64,000 nucleotides of DNA from Tessaracoccus sp. SD287 (lineage in GTDB: Bacteria; Actinomycetota; Actinomycetes; Propionibacteriales; Propionibacteriaceae): NCBI RefSeq assembly GCF_017355265.1, contig NZ_JADIJQ010000001.1, forward strand, positions 124,001 through 188,000, in the 5' to 3' direction. Below the pieces are notes generated by a model. It did no database searches. It was not told the origin of the DNA and saw nothing but the letters and a program-made list of their open reading frames with translations. A program made the translations under genes and the position numbers. Position 1 is the stretch's first letter. The number at the start of each line of letters is the position of its first letter. Below, one piece after another: positions 45,786 through 56,182 of this stretch.

Positions 45786-46310
45786 CTACCTCCCCCGGAC
45801 CCGCCAGGACTCGTCCACCGGCACCAACCTGACGTCGCGCAACTGGCCCGCGTCGGCGGTGGCGGTGAGGAAGGTCCCGTGGGGCTGGCGTCGCCGATCC
45901 GTGGGCGAGCCGGGGTTGAGCAGCCGCATCCCTGCGGGTGTGAGGCTGTCCCAGGGGATGTGGCTGTGGCCGAACACGAGCAGGTCCGTGTCGGGAAAGG
46001 TCTGGTCCATCCGGCGTTCGCGCCCGGCCGCCTGCCCGGTCTCGTGGACCACCGCCACGCGCAGGCCCTCGATGGTGGCGGTGGCGACCTCGGCAAGCCG
46101 TTGACGCAGCGGGGCGCCGTCGTTGTTGCCCACCACCCCCAGCAGTCGTCGGCTCCGCGCCTCGAGTTCGTCCAGGAGTGAGAGGTCCACCCAGTCCCCG
46201 GCATGGATGACGACCTCGGCCGACTCGATGGCCGCCCAGAGCTCGGGTGGCAGGTCGCGGGCACGTCGGGGGACGTGCGTGTCGGCCAGGATCACCAGGG
46301 ATGTCGGCAT
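45786..46310 (-). CDS. YfcE/MJ0936-type metallophosphoesterase
   Basis: 174 residues. Metal-binding motifs of calcineurin-like phosphodiesterases are in order: LVILADTHVP (D-x-H), VIHAGDWVD (GD), GVVGNNDG (GNxD-like), VAVVHETG (H) and LVFGHSHIP (GHSH). Acts on phosphodiesters with Mn2+ or a similar metal; the substrate is not predictable. GGAGG precedes the ATG at 46310. It lies 27 nt after ftsK on the same strand, likely read-through. Confidence 0.88.
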   Translation of the reverse strand: MPTSLVILADTHVPRRARDLPPELWAAIESAEVVIHAGDWVDLSLLDELEARSRRLLGVVGNNDGAPLRQRLAEVATATIEGLRVAVVHETGQAAGRERRMDQTFPDTDLLVFGHSHIPWDSLTPAGMRLLNPGSPTDRRRQPHGTFLTATADAGQLRDVRLVPVDESWRVRGR

Positions 46311-46337
46311 GGCTGCACCCTCCTCACGCCAGCAGGC

Positions 46338-48860
46338 TCAGCCCTGCTGCAGGTTCACCAGGACGCCCTCCAGGTCGTCCGGCTTGACCAGCACCTCACG
46401 CGGCTTGGACCCCTCGGAGGGTCCGACGACGCCGCGGGTCTCCAGGATGTCCATCAACCGTCCGGCCTTGGCGAAACCGACGCGCAGCTTGCGCTGCAGC
46501 ATCGAGGTCGAGCCCAGCTGCAGCTCGACGACCAGGCGGGCGGCGTCCAGGACGAGTTCCAGGTCGTCGCCGATGTCCTCGGCGGGCTTGGCGGTGCCGC
46601 TGGCCGGCGCGACGACGTCGGTGCGGTACTGCGGCTTGACCTGGTCCTTGATGCTGTCGGCGACATTGCGAATCTCCGACTCGGTGACCCAGGCGCCCTG
46701 GACGCGCACCGGCTTGGAGGCGCCCATCGGCAGGAACAGTCCGTCACCCTGGCCGACCAGCTTCTCGGCGCCGGGCTGGTCGAGGATCACCCGGGAGTCG
46801 GTCATCGAACTGGTCGAGAAGGCCAGGCGGCTGGGCACGTTGGCCTTGATCAGGCCGGTGACCACGTCGGTGGAGGGACGCTGGGTGGCAAGCACCAGGT
46901 GGATGCCGGCGGCTCGCGCCAACTGGGTGATCCGGACGATGGAGTCCTCGACGTCGCGGGGGGCGACCATCATCAGGTCGGCCAACTCGTCGACGACCAC
47001 CAGCAGGTAGGGGTAGGGCACCAGGTCGCGATCGCTGCCCTCGGGCAGCTTCACCTGGCCCGCCCGCACCGCCTTGTTGTAGTCGTCGACGTGCCGGAAG
47101 CCAAAGTTGGCCAGGTCGTCGTAGCGCATGTCCATCTCACGCACGACCCACTGCAGCGCATCGGCGGCCTTCTTCGGGTTGGTGATGATCGGGGTCACCA
47201 GGTGCGGGATGCCCTCGTAGTGGGTCAGCTCCACACGCTTGGGGTCGACCAGGATCATCCGCACCTCGTCGGGGGTGGCGCGCATCATCACCGAGGTGAT
47301 CAGGGAGTTGATGAAGCTGGACTTGCCCGACCCGGTGGCACCGGCCACCAGCAGGTGCGGCATCTTGGCCATGTTGGCCACCACGAAGCCACCCTCGACG
47401 TTCTTGCCGAGGCCGACGGTCATCGGATGGTGGTCGTTCATGGCCTTCGGGGAGCGCAGGACGTCGCCCAGGGAGACGACCTCCTTGTCCTGGTTCGGGA
47501 TCTCGATGCCGATGGCCGACTTGCCGGGGATGGGCGACAGGATCCGCACGTCGGGCGAGGCCACCGCGTAGGCGATGTTCTTGCTGAGGGCGGTGACCTT
47601 CTCGACCTTGACGGCGTGGCCGAGTTCGACCTCGTAGCGGGTGACCGTCGGGCCGCGGGTGTAGCCGGTGACGGTGGCGTCGATGCCGAACTGGGTCAGC
47701 ACCTCGGTGAGCCGACCGACGACCGCGTCGGAGGCGGCGCTGCGGGCCTTGGGTGTGCTGCCGGGCTTCAGCGTGGCCGGGTCGGGCAGCAGGTACTGCA
47801 CGTCGCCGGTCAGGGTGTGCTGCTCGACCCGTCCGGTCGGTGCCGGGGAGTGCTCGGGGGCGCTCGGCTCGGGCCTGGCCGCTGCCGGTGCCAGCCCGGC
47901 GGTGGTGGGAGCCCCACCCGGTTCGGGGGCCGTGTTGAACGCGTCCAGGTCGAAGACCTCGTCGCCGCCGACCTCAGCGCCGACCGCGGCGCCCGGGGCA
48001 GGGAAGGTCAGGACGTCGGTGGCGTCATCCTCGTCGTGGTCGTCCTCGTCATGGGGGGTCTCGTCGCGCAGCAGCGGACTGTCATAGGCCTGGTCGACGC
48101 CCAGTTCGAGCTTCGGCGGGCGGGGACGGGCGGCGCGGTGCTCGCTGGCCCTGAGCCGGGCGGCATGGATCCGGTCGCCGATCTCGTAGAGCGGCATGCC
48201 GATGATGACCACCAGACCGAACAGGGCCATCAGGACCAGCAGCGGGATCGCCACCCAGCGGGTGAGCAGTTCGGTGAACATGCTGGAGGAGATGTAGCCC
48301 AGGGCGCCGCCGGCGGCGCGCAGGGCAGGCTGGTCGGCCGGCGTGGGCAGGCCGCGGACGATGTTGACCAGGCCGAGCACGCCGAACAGGGTGCACGACC
48401 AGCCGATCAGTTGCCGGCCGGTGGCGCCATTGCGTTCGGGGTGGCGCAGGGTGCGGTAGGCCATGGCCAGGAAGCCGAGCGGCAGGGCGTAGCTCACGGC
48501 CCCGAAGACGGTGGCGAATCCGACATGGATCCAGGTGCCGACCGGGGCCGGCAGCCCGTACCAGAACTCGGCGGCGGTGACGATGGCCAGGCCGAGCAGG
48601 AACAGGCCCTGGCCGTCGCGGCGCACCTGCGGGTCAATGTCCTCGACACCCTCGCCGAGTCCGCGGAAGGCATTGCCCACCAGGTGGGCCAGTCCGCGCC
48701 ACAGGGCGGCGACACCGCGGAAGAAGGGATTGCCCTGGGACTGCCGCGCTGGTTTCGCGGCAGGTCGTCGGGTGGTTGTCTTGCTTCCGGACGACCGCGA
48801 ACCGGAAGAGCGCGTGCTGCCGCTCTTGGCCCGCGGTGGGGAAGACACGCGGGTCGCCAT
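46338..48860 (-). CDS. ftsK: DNA translocase FtsK/SpoIIIE
   Basis: 840 residues. Four N-terminal membrane helices (about 60-220), a Pro/Glu/Ala linker, then the motor: alpha domain with TVTGYTRGPTVTRYEVELG, Walker A VAGATGSGKSSFINSLI, Walker B YLLVVVDELADLMMV, LATQRPSTDVVTGLIKANVP, and the C-terminal gamma winged helix TSMLQRKLRVGFAKAGRLMD. Pumps chromosome dimers through the division septum. A -10 TAGCCT (complement of 48868-48873) ends 7 nt before the ATG, so probably leaderless. In many actinobacteria ftsK directly precedes rimO; here DNA-repair and other genes are inserted. Confidence 0.96.
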   Translation of the reverse strand: MATRVSSPPRAKSGSTRSSGSRSSGSKTTTRRPAAKPARQSQGNPFFRGVAALWRGLAHLVGNAFRGLGEGVEDIDPQVRRDGQGLFLLGLAIVTAAEFWYGLPAPVGTWIHVGFATVFGAVSYALPLGFLAMAYRTLRHPERNGATGRQLIGWSCTLFGVLGLVNIVRGLPTPADQPALRAAGGALGYISSSMFTELLTRWVAIPLLVLMALFGLVVIIGMPLYEIGDRIHAARLRASEHRAARPRPPKLELGVDQAYDSPLLRDETPHDEDDHDEDDATDVLTFPAPGAAVGAEVGGDEVFDLDAFNTAPEPGGAPTTAGLAPAAARPEPSAPEHSPAPTGRVEQHTLTGDVQYLLPDPATLKPGSTPKARSAASDAVVGRLTEVLTQFGIDATVTGYTRGPTVTRYEVELGHAVKVEKVTALSKNIAYAVASPDVRILSPIPGKSAIGIEIPNQDKEVVSLGDVLRSPKAMNDHHPMTVGLGKNVEGGFVVANMAKMPHLLVAGATGSGKSSFINSLITSVMMRATPDEVRMILVDPKRVELTHYEGIPHLVTPIITNPKKAADALQWVVREMDMRYDDLANFGFRHVDDYNKAVRAGQVKLPEGSDRDLVPYPYLLVVVDELADLMMVAPRDVEDSIVRITQLARAAGIHLVLATQRPSTDVVTGLIKANVPSRLAFSTSSMTDSRVILDQPGAEKLVGQGDGLFLPMGASKPVRVQGAWVTESEIRNVADSIKDQVKPQYRTDVVAPASGTAKPAEDIGDDLELVLDAARLVVELQLGSTSMLQRKLRVGFAKAGRLMDILETRGVVGPSEGSKPREVLVKPDDLEGVLVNLQQG

Positions 48861-48926
48861 GGGTCGTAGGCTACCGACCGGGCAGCTGGTCTGGCGACTG
48901 CCACACCGGGCAGGCCTGATCAGGGA

Positions 48927-49892
48927 TCAGCTGAAGTGGTCCCATCCGGCGGGCCCCTCGGGGGCGGTCCCGTCGACCAGGACCATCGGCTCCATCCCTC
49001 CGGGCACCCGCCTGACCTCACCGATCACGGTCCAGCCCTCGGGGACGAAGCCCGGGTCGAACGTGGCCACCAGGCCCTGGTCCTCACCCCCACCCAGGGC
49101 GAAGGTCAGCGGATCAACACCGGTGGCCTGGCCGACCACCCGCAGCGGCTCGTCGATGGGCACCAGGCTGGTGTCCAGGTCGATGACCACCCCCGAGGCG
49201 CGGGCAATGTGGCCAAGGTCCCCGCGCAGGCCGTCGGAGATGTCGATCATGGCGGTGGCCCCCGACTCGGCCGCGATCCGACCCTGGCCGTAGGGCACCT
49301 GGGGCATGCGCTGGGCCATCACGGCCGCGCGGGGTGAGCGGAATCCGCGTTGCAGGGTGGTCAGCCCGGCGGCCGCCCAGCCGAGTCGTCCAGCGAAGGC
49401 CACCAGCTGGCCGGGACGGGCCCCCGACCTCAGCACGGGGGCGAGTCCATCGGTCTCGCCGATGACGGTGACCGAGATGCTGATGTCGGCCGAACGGGTG
49501 GTGTCCCCGCCGACCAGCACCAGATTGGCCTGGGCAGCCTCCTCGGTGATGCCCACCATCAATTCGCGTACCCACGCGACCGGGGTGTGCGGCGGCGCGC
49601 CCAGCCCGATCACCATCGCCACCGGACGCGCCCCCATGGCCTCGATGTCGGAGGCGTTGACCGCCACGGCCTTGTGACCGATCTCGCGCGGCTCCGACCA
49701 GTCCCGGCGGAAGTGCACCCCCTCGACCAGCATGTCGGTGCTGACGACCGCCGAGCCGCTGACCAGGAAGACCGCGGCATCGTCCCCCGGTCCGACCGAC
49801 ACCGCCGGTGAACTGGGCAGGTCGGCCAGCAGGTCTCGCAGCAGCCCGAACTCGCCGATCTGCCCGAGGGTGGTTTCCTGGGTCTGCGCCAT
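48927..49892 (-). CDS. thiL: Thiamine-monophosphate kinase
   Basis: 321 residues. PurM-like fold with GPGDDAAVFLVSGSAVVSTD, STDMLVEGVHFRRDW, LVGGDTTRSADISISVTVIG and ATAMIDISDGLRGDLGH. Phosphorylates thiamine monophosphate to thiamine diphosphate, the cofactor of the phosphoketolase in this window. ATG at 49892 has AGGAGG 5 nt upstream. Divergent from the DUF3515 lipoprotein gene. Confidence 0.95.
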   Translation of the reverse strand: MAQTQETTLGQIGEFGLLRDLLADLPSSPAVSVGPGDDAAVFLVSGSAVVSTDMLVEGVHFRRDWSEPREIGHKAVAVNASDIEAMGARPVAMVIGLGAPPHTPVAWVRELMVGITEEAAQANLVLVGGDTTRSADISISVTVIGETDGLAPVLRSGARPGQLVAFAGRLGWAAAGLTTLQRGFRSPRAAVMAQRMPQVPYGQGRIAAESGATAMIDISDGLRGDLGHIARASGVVIDLDTSLVPIDEPLRVVGQATGVDPLTFALGGGEDQGLVATFDPGFVPEGWTVIGEVRRVPGGMEPMVLVDGTAPEGPAGWDHFS

Positions 49893-49988
49893 CAACGCCT
49901 CCTGCTCGCACGGACGGCGGCCGCCGCGGTCCGGTGCTCCACGCTACCGTGGGCGTGTCGAGGCAACCATTCGCGAGCAGGAGGTCAG

Positions 49989-50453
49989 ATGCGACCAGGG
50001 GTGTTGGCCACCACGATGGCGCTGCTCGTCGCAGGGTTCAGCGGTGGGTGCAGCGCCGGGCCGCCGACCCTGGCACAGCCCTCGCCCTCGGGTGCGGTGG
50101 CCAGCCAGTGTGCCAGCGTGATGACTGCGCTGCCGCAGCAGGTGATGGGCCAGGGCGAGCGCGTCGTGACCGGCAACATCGCCACCTGGGGCCAGGCCCG
50201 GATCAGCCTGCGCTGCGGTGTCGAGCAGCCCGCGGGACTCGACCGGACCAGTCCCTGCGACGAGCTGAACGGAATTGGCTGGTTCTCGGAGGAACCGGGC
50301 ACCGCACTGGACGAGGCCTGGCGGTTCACCACCATCGGACGCACGGGTTTCATCGAAGTGGTCGTCACCGAGGATCTCGAACCCGCCGGTGACGCACTGA
50401 TGGACCTCAGCGCGGCGGTGGCGAAGATGGCGCTGGTCACCCCCTGCGCCTGA
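49989..50453 (+). CDS. DUF3515 family lipoprotein
   Basis: 154 residues with signal MRPGVLATTMALLVAGF and lipobox SGGC. The mature part, with CASVMTALPQQVMGQGERVV, ATWGQARISLRCGVEQP and C-terminal SAAVAKMALVTPCA, fits DUF3515, a small actinobacterial family whose gene accompanies ddl and thiL. Cysteines at about 41, 76, 91 and 153 may form disulfides outside the membrane. AGGAGG precedes the ATG. Function unknown; location suggests envelope biogenesis. Confidence 0.85.
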   Translation: MRPGVLATTMALLVAGFSGGCSAGPPTLAQPSPSGAVASQCASVMTALPQQVMGQGERVVTGNIATWGQARISLRCGVEQPAGLDRTSPCDELNGIGWFSEEPGTALDEAWRFTTIGRTGFIEVVVTEDLEPAGDALMDLSAAVAKMALVTPCA

Positions 50454-50469
50454 GGGCCGGCAATGACGC

Positions 50470-51572
<1,103 letters not shown>

Positions 51573-51576
<4 letters not shown>

Positions 51577-52430
51577 TGGTGGTCCTCCGGTGCGATGGGA
51601 CGAGGTGGGGTCTGCTCCAGCATCGGCTTGCTGGGGATGCGGGTCGAGGTCCTGTGCTGCCAGCGTCCGCCGCTGGGTGGCCGCTCCTGCCGCAGGTCGG
51701 CGAGCAGTGCGGTCAGTGCGTCCAGCACCCGGTCGGTGGCGGCCCGGACGGCCTCGGACTCGCGGGCGGTGCCCAGGTGCTGCGCCAGGTCGGACAGGTC
51801 CACCGGGTCGCCACAGACCACGCTGCAGTGCTTGCGCGGCAGCAGCCGTGGCCAGGTGACCCGCCCGTCCGGCATGATCCGCTGCGCTCCCCACTGGGCC
51901 ACCGGGATGACGGGCCACCCGCCCTGGAGCGCCAGCCGGGCGGCGCCGGTGTGCGCGCTCATCGGCCAGAGCTCGGGGTCACTGGTCTCGGTGCCCTCGG
52001 GGAAGATGGTGACAGCAGCACCCCGCTCGAGTGCCTGCTGCGCCTCCACCAGGGCATCGCCGGCCCTGGCGGTACGACGGTGCACCGGGATCTGTCCGCA
52101 CTGGCGGGCGAGCCACCCGATCACCGGCATGGTCCACAGTTCGGCCTTGCCGAGGTATCGCGGCCAGCGACCCGACCAGATCAGGTACTCACCCAGGATC
52201 AGGGCGTCCATGTAGGACATGTGGTTGCTCACCACGATGATGCCGCCGGTGGTGGGCAGCCGGTCGCTGTTGTACCAGGTGCGTCCGAACAAGGCGCCGC
52301 AGGCGGCGTGCACCACCCGGCCCAGGGCCCGGAAGACGGGCTCTGCCGGCTCCGCGTTGGCCTGGCGCAGCGACAACCGTTGGCGCTCGGAGGTGTCGTT
52401 CGCCACGATGCCGGGCGAGTTCTCGGTCAC
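51573..52430 (-). CDS. plsC: 1-acyl-sn-glycerol-3-phosphate acyltransferase family protein
   Basis: About 285 residues. Acyltransferase motif I is NHMSYMD (H-x4-D), motif III is VTIFPEGTETSDPELWPM, and IPVHRRTARAGDALVEAQ and IPVAQWGAQRIMPDG are family-typical. Acylates lysophosphatidic acid at the membrane. GTG at 52430 is preceded by GAGGAG; the frame extends upstream without family residues. The last ~40 residues are a basic, Pro-rich tail not found in all members. Coupled to ddl. Confidence 0.9.
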
Positions 52431-52525
52431 GGATGCTCCTCGGTGGTCAGCGGCCTGCCCCAAAAGGGTAGCGATGATCACCCCACCCACGCGCGCAGGC
52501 TCCCCGACGTCACTACAGTGGCTCC

Positions 52526-52753
52526 ATGCCCCTGCTCGCGCTCACCCTCGGCCGTCCCACCGGGACCGGCTGGACCGCGGTGACCGACCGCGGTGAGCGC
52601 GTCGAGGTGCCTGCCAGCGCCGCCGCCGGTCTGGCGCCGGTGACCGGCCAGCGGGTGCTGGCCAGCCTCGACGAGCGCGGGGCCCTGGTCCGGGTCACCA
52701 TTGGCGGCACCCGGGTCGGCCTGCCCGGCGCTGGGATCAGTCAGCGGTCCTGA
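52526..52753 (+). CDS. Small protein of unknown function
   Basis: 75 residues: [59 protein letters not shown]. The alternation of short strands and turns suggests a small beta-barrel, but I recognise no family. Support for its being a gene: -10-like TACAGT (52514-52519) ends 6 nt before the ATG, as at other leaderless genes here, and codon third positions are G/C-rich. Its 3' end overlaps the convergent leuD by 17 nt. Confidence 0.6.
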   Translation: MPLLALTLGRPTGTGWTAVTDRGERVEVPASAAAGLAPVTGQRVLASLDERGALVRVTIGGTRVGLPGAGISQRS

Positions 52754-53345
52754 CCGGCAGGCTCTTGGGCTTGAAGCTGGGGCGCGAGGCCTCATAGGTG
52801 CTGATGTCGTCCTCATGGGTCAGCGTCATCGAGATGTCGTCCAGCCCCTCGAGCAGTCGCTCCCGGGTGAACGGGTCGATCTGGAACTCGTAGCGGGTGC
52901 CGTCGGCCAGGACGATGCTGCGGTCCTCCAGGCTGACGGTGATCTCGGTGCCGGGATGGGCCTCGACCCAGTCCCACAACTTCTCCACGACGTCCTGCTC
53001 GACGCCTGCCACCAGCAGACCCGCCTTGCCGGAGTTGTTGCGGAAGATGTCGCCGAAGCGGCTGCCGATGACGACCTTGAAGCCGTAGTTCTGCAACGCC
53101 CAGACCGCGTGTTCACGCGAGGAGCCGGTGCCGAAGTCGGGTCCGGGGATCAGGATGGTGCCGGCCTTGTACGCGTCCTGGTTCAGCACGAACTCGGGGT
53201 CGTTGCGCCACGCGGCGAACAGCCCGTCCTCGAAGCCGGTGCGGGTGATCCGCTTCAGGTAGACGGCCGGGATGATCTGGTCGGTGTCGACGTTGCTGCG
53301 ACGCAGCGGCACCGGGACACCGGTGTGGGTCAGAAACTTGTCCAT
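52737..53345 (-). CDS. leuD: 3-isopropylmalate dehydratase small subunit
   Basis: 202 residues. [20 protein letters not shown] and the swivel-domain motif [20 protein letters not shown] are diagnostic. With LeuC it isomerises 2-isopropylmalate, and in the citramalate route citramalate to 3-methylmalate. It starts 11 nt after leuC and ends convergent with the small gene at 52526. Confidence 0.97.
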   Translation of the reverse strand: MDKFLTHTGVPVPLRRSNVDTDQIIPAVYLKRITRTGFEDGLFAAWRNDPEFVLNQDAYKAGTILIPGPDFGTGSSREHAVWALQNYGFKVVIGSRFGDIFRNNSGKAGLLVAGVEQDVVEKLWDWVEAHPGTEITVSLEDRSIVLADGTRYEFQIDPFTRERLLEGLDDISMTLTHEDDISTYEASRPSFKPKSLPVRTAD

Positions 53346-53356
53346 GTCTGCGTCCT

Positions 53357-54760
53357 TCAGTTCTTCAGATCGGCCGGCGAGCTGAGGCGTCCGGTGATGG
53401 CGGTGGCGGCCGCGACGGCCGGGGAGACCAGGTGGGTGCGTCCGCCCTTGCCCTGACGGCCCTCGAAGTTGCGGTTCGAGGTCGACGCGGCACGCTCACC
53501 GGGGGTCAACTGGTCGGGGTTCATGCCCAGGCACATCGAGCACCCGGCGGCGCGCCACTCGGCGCCGGCGTCCAGGAAGATCTTGTCCAGCCCCTCGGCC
53601 TCGGCCTCGACGCGGACCCGGGCCGAGCCCGGGACGACCAGCATGCGCAGGCTGTCGGCGATCTTGTGGCCCTTCAGGACGCTGGCGGCCAACCGCAGGT
53701 CCTCGATGCGTCCGTTGGTGCACGATCCCAGGAAGACGGTGTCGACCGAGATGTCGCGCATCGGGGTGCCGGCGACCAGGTCCATGTACTCCAGGGCCCG
53801 CTCGGCGGCCGACTTGTCGACCGGGTCGGTGAAGTCCTCGGGGCGGGGCACGGCACCGGCCAGCGGGACACCCTGCCCGGGGTTGGTGCCCCAGGTGACG
53901 AAGGGGGTGAGCTCGGCGGCGTCAATGACGACCTCGCGGTCGAAGACGGCGTCGTCGTCGGTGCGCAGGGTCTGCCAGTACTCCACGGCGGCGTCCCACT
54001 CGGCACCTTCGGGGGCGTGCGGCCGTCCCTGCAGGTAGTCGAAGGTCTTCTGGTCGGGAGCGATCATGCCGGCCTTGGCGCCCCACTCGATCGACATGTT
54101 GCAGATCGTCATGCGGCCCTCCATCGAGAGCGACTCGATGGCGGTGCCGCGGTACTCGACGATGTAGCCCTGGCCGCCGCCGGTGCCGACCTTGCTGATC
54201 AGGGTCAGCACCAGGTCCTTGGCGGTGACACCCTCGGGCATGACGCCGTTCACGGTGACCGCCATCGTCTGGGGCCGGGCCTGCTGCAGGGTCTGGGTGG
54301 CGAGCACGTGCTCCACCTCGGAGGTGCCGATGCCGAACGCCAGCGCACCGAAGGCGCCGTGGGTCGAGGTGTGCGAGTCGCCGCAGACGATGGTCATGCC
54401 GGGCTGGGTGATGCCCAGCTGGGGTCCGATGATGTGGACCACGCCCTGGTCCTTGTCGCCCAACGAGTGGATGCGCAGGCCGAACTCGGCGGCGTTCTTG
54501 CGCAGCGTGTCCACCTGGGCCCGGCTGACCGGGTCGGCGATCGGCGCGAGAATGTTGAGGGTCGGGGTGTTGTGGTCCTCGGTGCACAGCGTGTTCTCGG
54601 GACGACGGACGGTGCGTCCGGCGAGCCGGAGTCCGTCGAAGGCCTGCGGGCTGGTCACTTCATGGACCAGGTGCAGGTCGATGTACAGCAGGTCGGGTTC
54701 GCCCTCGGCCTGTCGGACGACATGTGCGTCCCAGAGCTTGTCGCTCAGCGTCTTGCCCAT
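53357..54760 (-). CDS. leuC: 3-isopropylmalate dehydratase large subunit
   Basis: 467 residues, aconitase superfamily. 4Fe-4S ligands are in [17 protein letters not shown] and [20 protein letters not shown]; other landmarks are [19 protein letters not shown] and [15 protein letters not shown] at the start. ATG 54760 has GGAG 5 nt upstream, so it is translated from a proper ribosome site. A 40-codon open frame ending TGATG overlaps this start. Divergent from the IclR regulator, the usual leuCD regulator arrangement in actinobacteria. Confidence 0.97.
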   Translation of the reverse strand: MGKTLSDKLWDAHVVRQAEGEPDLLYIDLHLVHEVTSPQAFDGLRLAGRTVRRPENTLCTEDHNTPTLNILAPIADPVSRAQVDTLRKNAAEFGLRIHSLGDKDQGVVHIIGPQLGITQPGMTIVCGDSHTSTHGAFGALAFGIGTSEVEHVLATQTLQQARPQTMAVTVNGVMPEGVTAKDLVLTLISKVGTGGGQGYIVEYRGTAIESLSMEGRMTICNMSIEWGAKAGMIAPDQKTFDYLQGRPHAPEGAEWDAAVEYWQTLRTDDDAVFDREVVIDAAELTPFVTWGTNPGQGVPLAGAVPRPEDFTDPVDKSAAERALEYMDLVAGTPMRDISVDTVFLGSCTNGRIEDLRLAASVLKGHKIADSLRMLVVPGSARVRVEAEAEGLDKIFLDAGAEWRAAGCSMCLGMNPDQLTPGERAASTSNRNFEGRQGKGGRTHLVSPAVAAATAITGRLSSPADLKN

Positions 54761-54882
54761 CACCACTCCGGTTCTGTGTCGGTGCCACCCTGCGGCGCCG
54801 ACCGGGGCGCGGGTCCCCGGGTGTCGTCGCAGCACGCAGCCTGCGTGAATATCGCTCCCCCAGAGTACAGTTGGCATTTCAT
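54760..54882 (-). CDS. Possible 40-codon leader ORF overlapping leuC
   Basis: ATG at 54882 opens a 40-codon frame (starts MKCQLYSGG, contains AACCDD, ends TDTEPEW) whose TGA overlaps the leuC ATG in the sequence TGATG. It fills almost the whole leuC leader. A -10-like TACGAT (complement of 54891-54896) ends 8 nt before its ATG. It has only one Leu codon, so it is not a classical leucine attenuator peptide. Coding status is unproven. Confidence 0.35.
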   Translation of the reverse strand: MKCQLYSGGAIFTQAACCDDTRGPAPRSAPQGGTDTEPEW

Positions 54883-54903
54883 TAGGTGAGATCGTAGTCT
54901 CAC
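54871..54903 (+). promoter_or_regulatory. IclR-gene promoter and palindromic operator in the leuC-IclR gap
   Basis: -35 TTGGCA (54871-54876), 18 nt, -10 TAGTCT (54895-54900), ending 6 nt before the ATG. The palindrome GTGAGA-N6-TCTCAC (54886-54903) covers the -10 and +1 and also a -10-like TACGAT for the opposite leuC direction, so one regulator could control both. Confidence 0.65.
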
Positions 54904-54906
54904 TAC

Positions 54907-55632
54907 ATGGACGAAAGCTCAGGCGTCGGCGTACTCGACAAGGCAGCACTGGTGCTCGGAGCCCTCGAGGCCGGCCCCACCACTTTGGCAGGACTGGTCA
55001 CCTCGACCGGTCTTGCCCGACCCACCGCGCATCGACTGGCGGTTGCCCTGGAACACCACCGGCTGGTGGGACGTGACCTGCAGGGCCGGTTCGTGCTCGG
55101 CCCCCGGCTGGCCGAACTGGCATCGGCGGCCGGCGAGGACCGTCTGCTGGCCACCGCCGGTCCCATCCTCGCACGGCTGCGGGACATCACCGGCGAGTCG
55201 GCGCAGCTCTTCCGCCGGCAGGGCGACGTGCGCATCTGTGCGGCCGCCGCGGAGCGCCCCCCGGGCCTGCGCGACACCGTCCCGGTCGGGTCGTCCCTGA
55301 CCATGACCGCAGGCTCTGCCGCCCAGGTACTGCTCGCCTGGGAGGAGTCCGACCGGATGCAGCGCGGGCTCACCCAGTCCAGCTTCTCCGCCGTCGCCCT
55401 GGCCGGTGTCCGCCGCCGCGGCTGGGCCCAGTCGATTGCCGAACGCGAGGCCGGGGTGGCCTCGGTCTCGGCCCCGGTGCGGGCCCCCTCGGGCAAGGTG
55501 ATTGCCGCGGTGTCGGTCTCCGGGCCCATCGAGCGGTTGACCCGGCAGCCCGGACGGCTGCACGCCCCGGCGGTGATGTCGGCGGCCGAGCGTCTCTCGG
55601 AGGTGCTGCGGCGCGCGGCCATCACCGAATGA
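54907..55632 (+). CDS. IclR-family regulator (NdgR/LtbR type)
   Basis: 241 residues. Winged helix: [60 protein letters not shown]; the effector domain includes [20 protein letters not shown] and [16 protein letters not shown]. Position divergent from leuCD identifies it with NdgR/LtbR, which controls leucine and other amino-acid genes in Streptomyces and corynebacteria. Leaderless start (see promoter entry). Followed by a strong terminator shared with the tRNA genes. Confidence 0.9.
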   Translation: MDESSGVGVLDKAALVLGALEAGPTTLAGLVTSTGLARPTAHRLAVALEHHRLVGRDLQGRFVLGPRLAELASAAGEDRLLATAGPILARLRDITGESAQLFRRQGDVRICAAAAERPPGLRDTVPVGSSLTMTAGSAAQVLLAWEESDRMQRGLTQSSFSAVALAGVRRRGWAQSIAEREAGVASVSAPVRAPSGKVIAAVSVSGPIERLTRQPGRLHAPAVMSAAERLSEVLRRAAITE

Positions 55633-55644
55633 CCCAGAACCAGA

Positions 55645-55690
55645 ACGCAGCAGGGCCCGCTCCCCCGAAAGGGAGCGGGCCCTGCTGCGT
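55645..55690. terminator. 20-bp-stem bidirectional terminator
   Basis: Perfect 20-bp inverted repeat with CCGAAA loop (arms begin ACGCAGCAGGGC and end GCCCTGCTGCGT). Lies 12 nt after the IclR-gene stop and 2 nt beyond the 3' end of tRNA-Glu on the other strand. Confidence 0.9.
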
Positions 55691-55692
55691 GG

Positions 55693-55765
55693 TACCCCCG
55701 ACCGGATTCGAACCGGCGCTACTGCCGTGAGAGGGCAGCGTACTAGGCCGCTATACAACGGGGGC
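55693..55765 (-). tRNA. tRNA-Glu (CTC)
   Basis: 73-nt cloverleaf on the minus strand. Acceptor GCCCCCG pairs with CGGGGGT (G-T at the end), anticodon arm CTGCC-CTCTCAC-GGCAG with anticodon CTC reads GAG, T arm CCGGTTCGAATCCGG is perfect. CCA is not encoded. Cotranscribed downstream of tRNA-Gln. Confidence 0.95.
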
Positions 55766-55815
55766 GAGCTAGAGAATGCTAGCGAGGTGCTGGGCACTCG
55801 CGCAAACTCGCTGCG

Positions 55816-55887
55816 CTGGGGTACTAGGACTCGAACCTAGAACAAATGAACCAGAATCATCCGTGTTGCCAATTACACCATACCCCA
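55816..55887 (-). tRNA. tRNA-Gln (CTG)
   Basis: 72-nt cloverleaf. Acceptor TGGGGTA pairs with TACCCCA, discriminator G; anticodon loop TTCTGGT gives anticodon CTG (reads CAG); T arm CTAGGTTCGAGTCCTAG is perfect. CCA not encoded. Lies 50 nt upstream of tRNA-Glu; the Gln-Glu pair beside ndgR is common in actinobacteria. Confidence 0.95.
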
Positions 55888-56011
55888 AAGCTGTCGATCG
55901 GCCTCTGACAAGCACCTGCGGTGCCCGCCTCGAACCCTCGGCAACGAGGATTAACTCTAGAGGACTGGTCGCCCGGCGGCAAATCGGCGGGCTCTCCGGA
56001 CTCGTCCACCG

Positions 56012-56141
56012 GACGTTGTGACCTGGGTGCCACGACGTCGCGTCGAATCAGCTCGACGACCCGACATCGTGGCCTGGGTGCCACCATGTCCTGCTCACAC
56101 GCCCGACCCACGCGACGTTGTGGCCCGGGTGCCACATCGTC
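56012..56141. repeat. Three 28-bp palindromic repeats spaced exactly 51 bp apart
   Basis: Imperfect palindromes at 56012-56039, 56063-56090 and 56114-56141, each beginning GAC and ending GTC around a GTGrCC..GGGTGCCAC core, separated by two unrelated 23-nt spacers. Arms change in parallel: positions 4/25 are G-C, A-T, G-C in the three copies. The region (55888-56182) otherwise contains no gene. The repeat-spacer geometry resembles CRISPR but the repeats differ from each other and no cas gene is near. Confidence 0.75.
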
Positions 56142-56182
56142 CTGTCGGCTCGGCGTCCACAGGGGACGGCCCGACCGGACGC

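Noticed and set aside
54780-54791. T-box riboswitch motif AGGGTGGCACCG in the leuC leader
   Set aside because: No downstream strand complementary to AGGG for the antiterminator and the leader (about 120 nt) has no recognisable specifier stem.
56012-56141. CRISPR array (28-bp palindromic repeats, 23-nt spacers)
   Set aside because: Repeats differ from each other at several positions, only three units exist, spacers are short, and there is no cas gene in the window.
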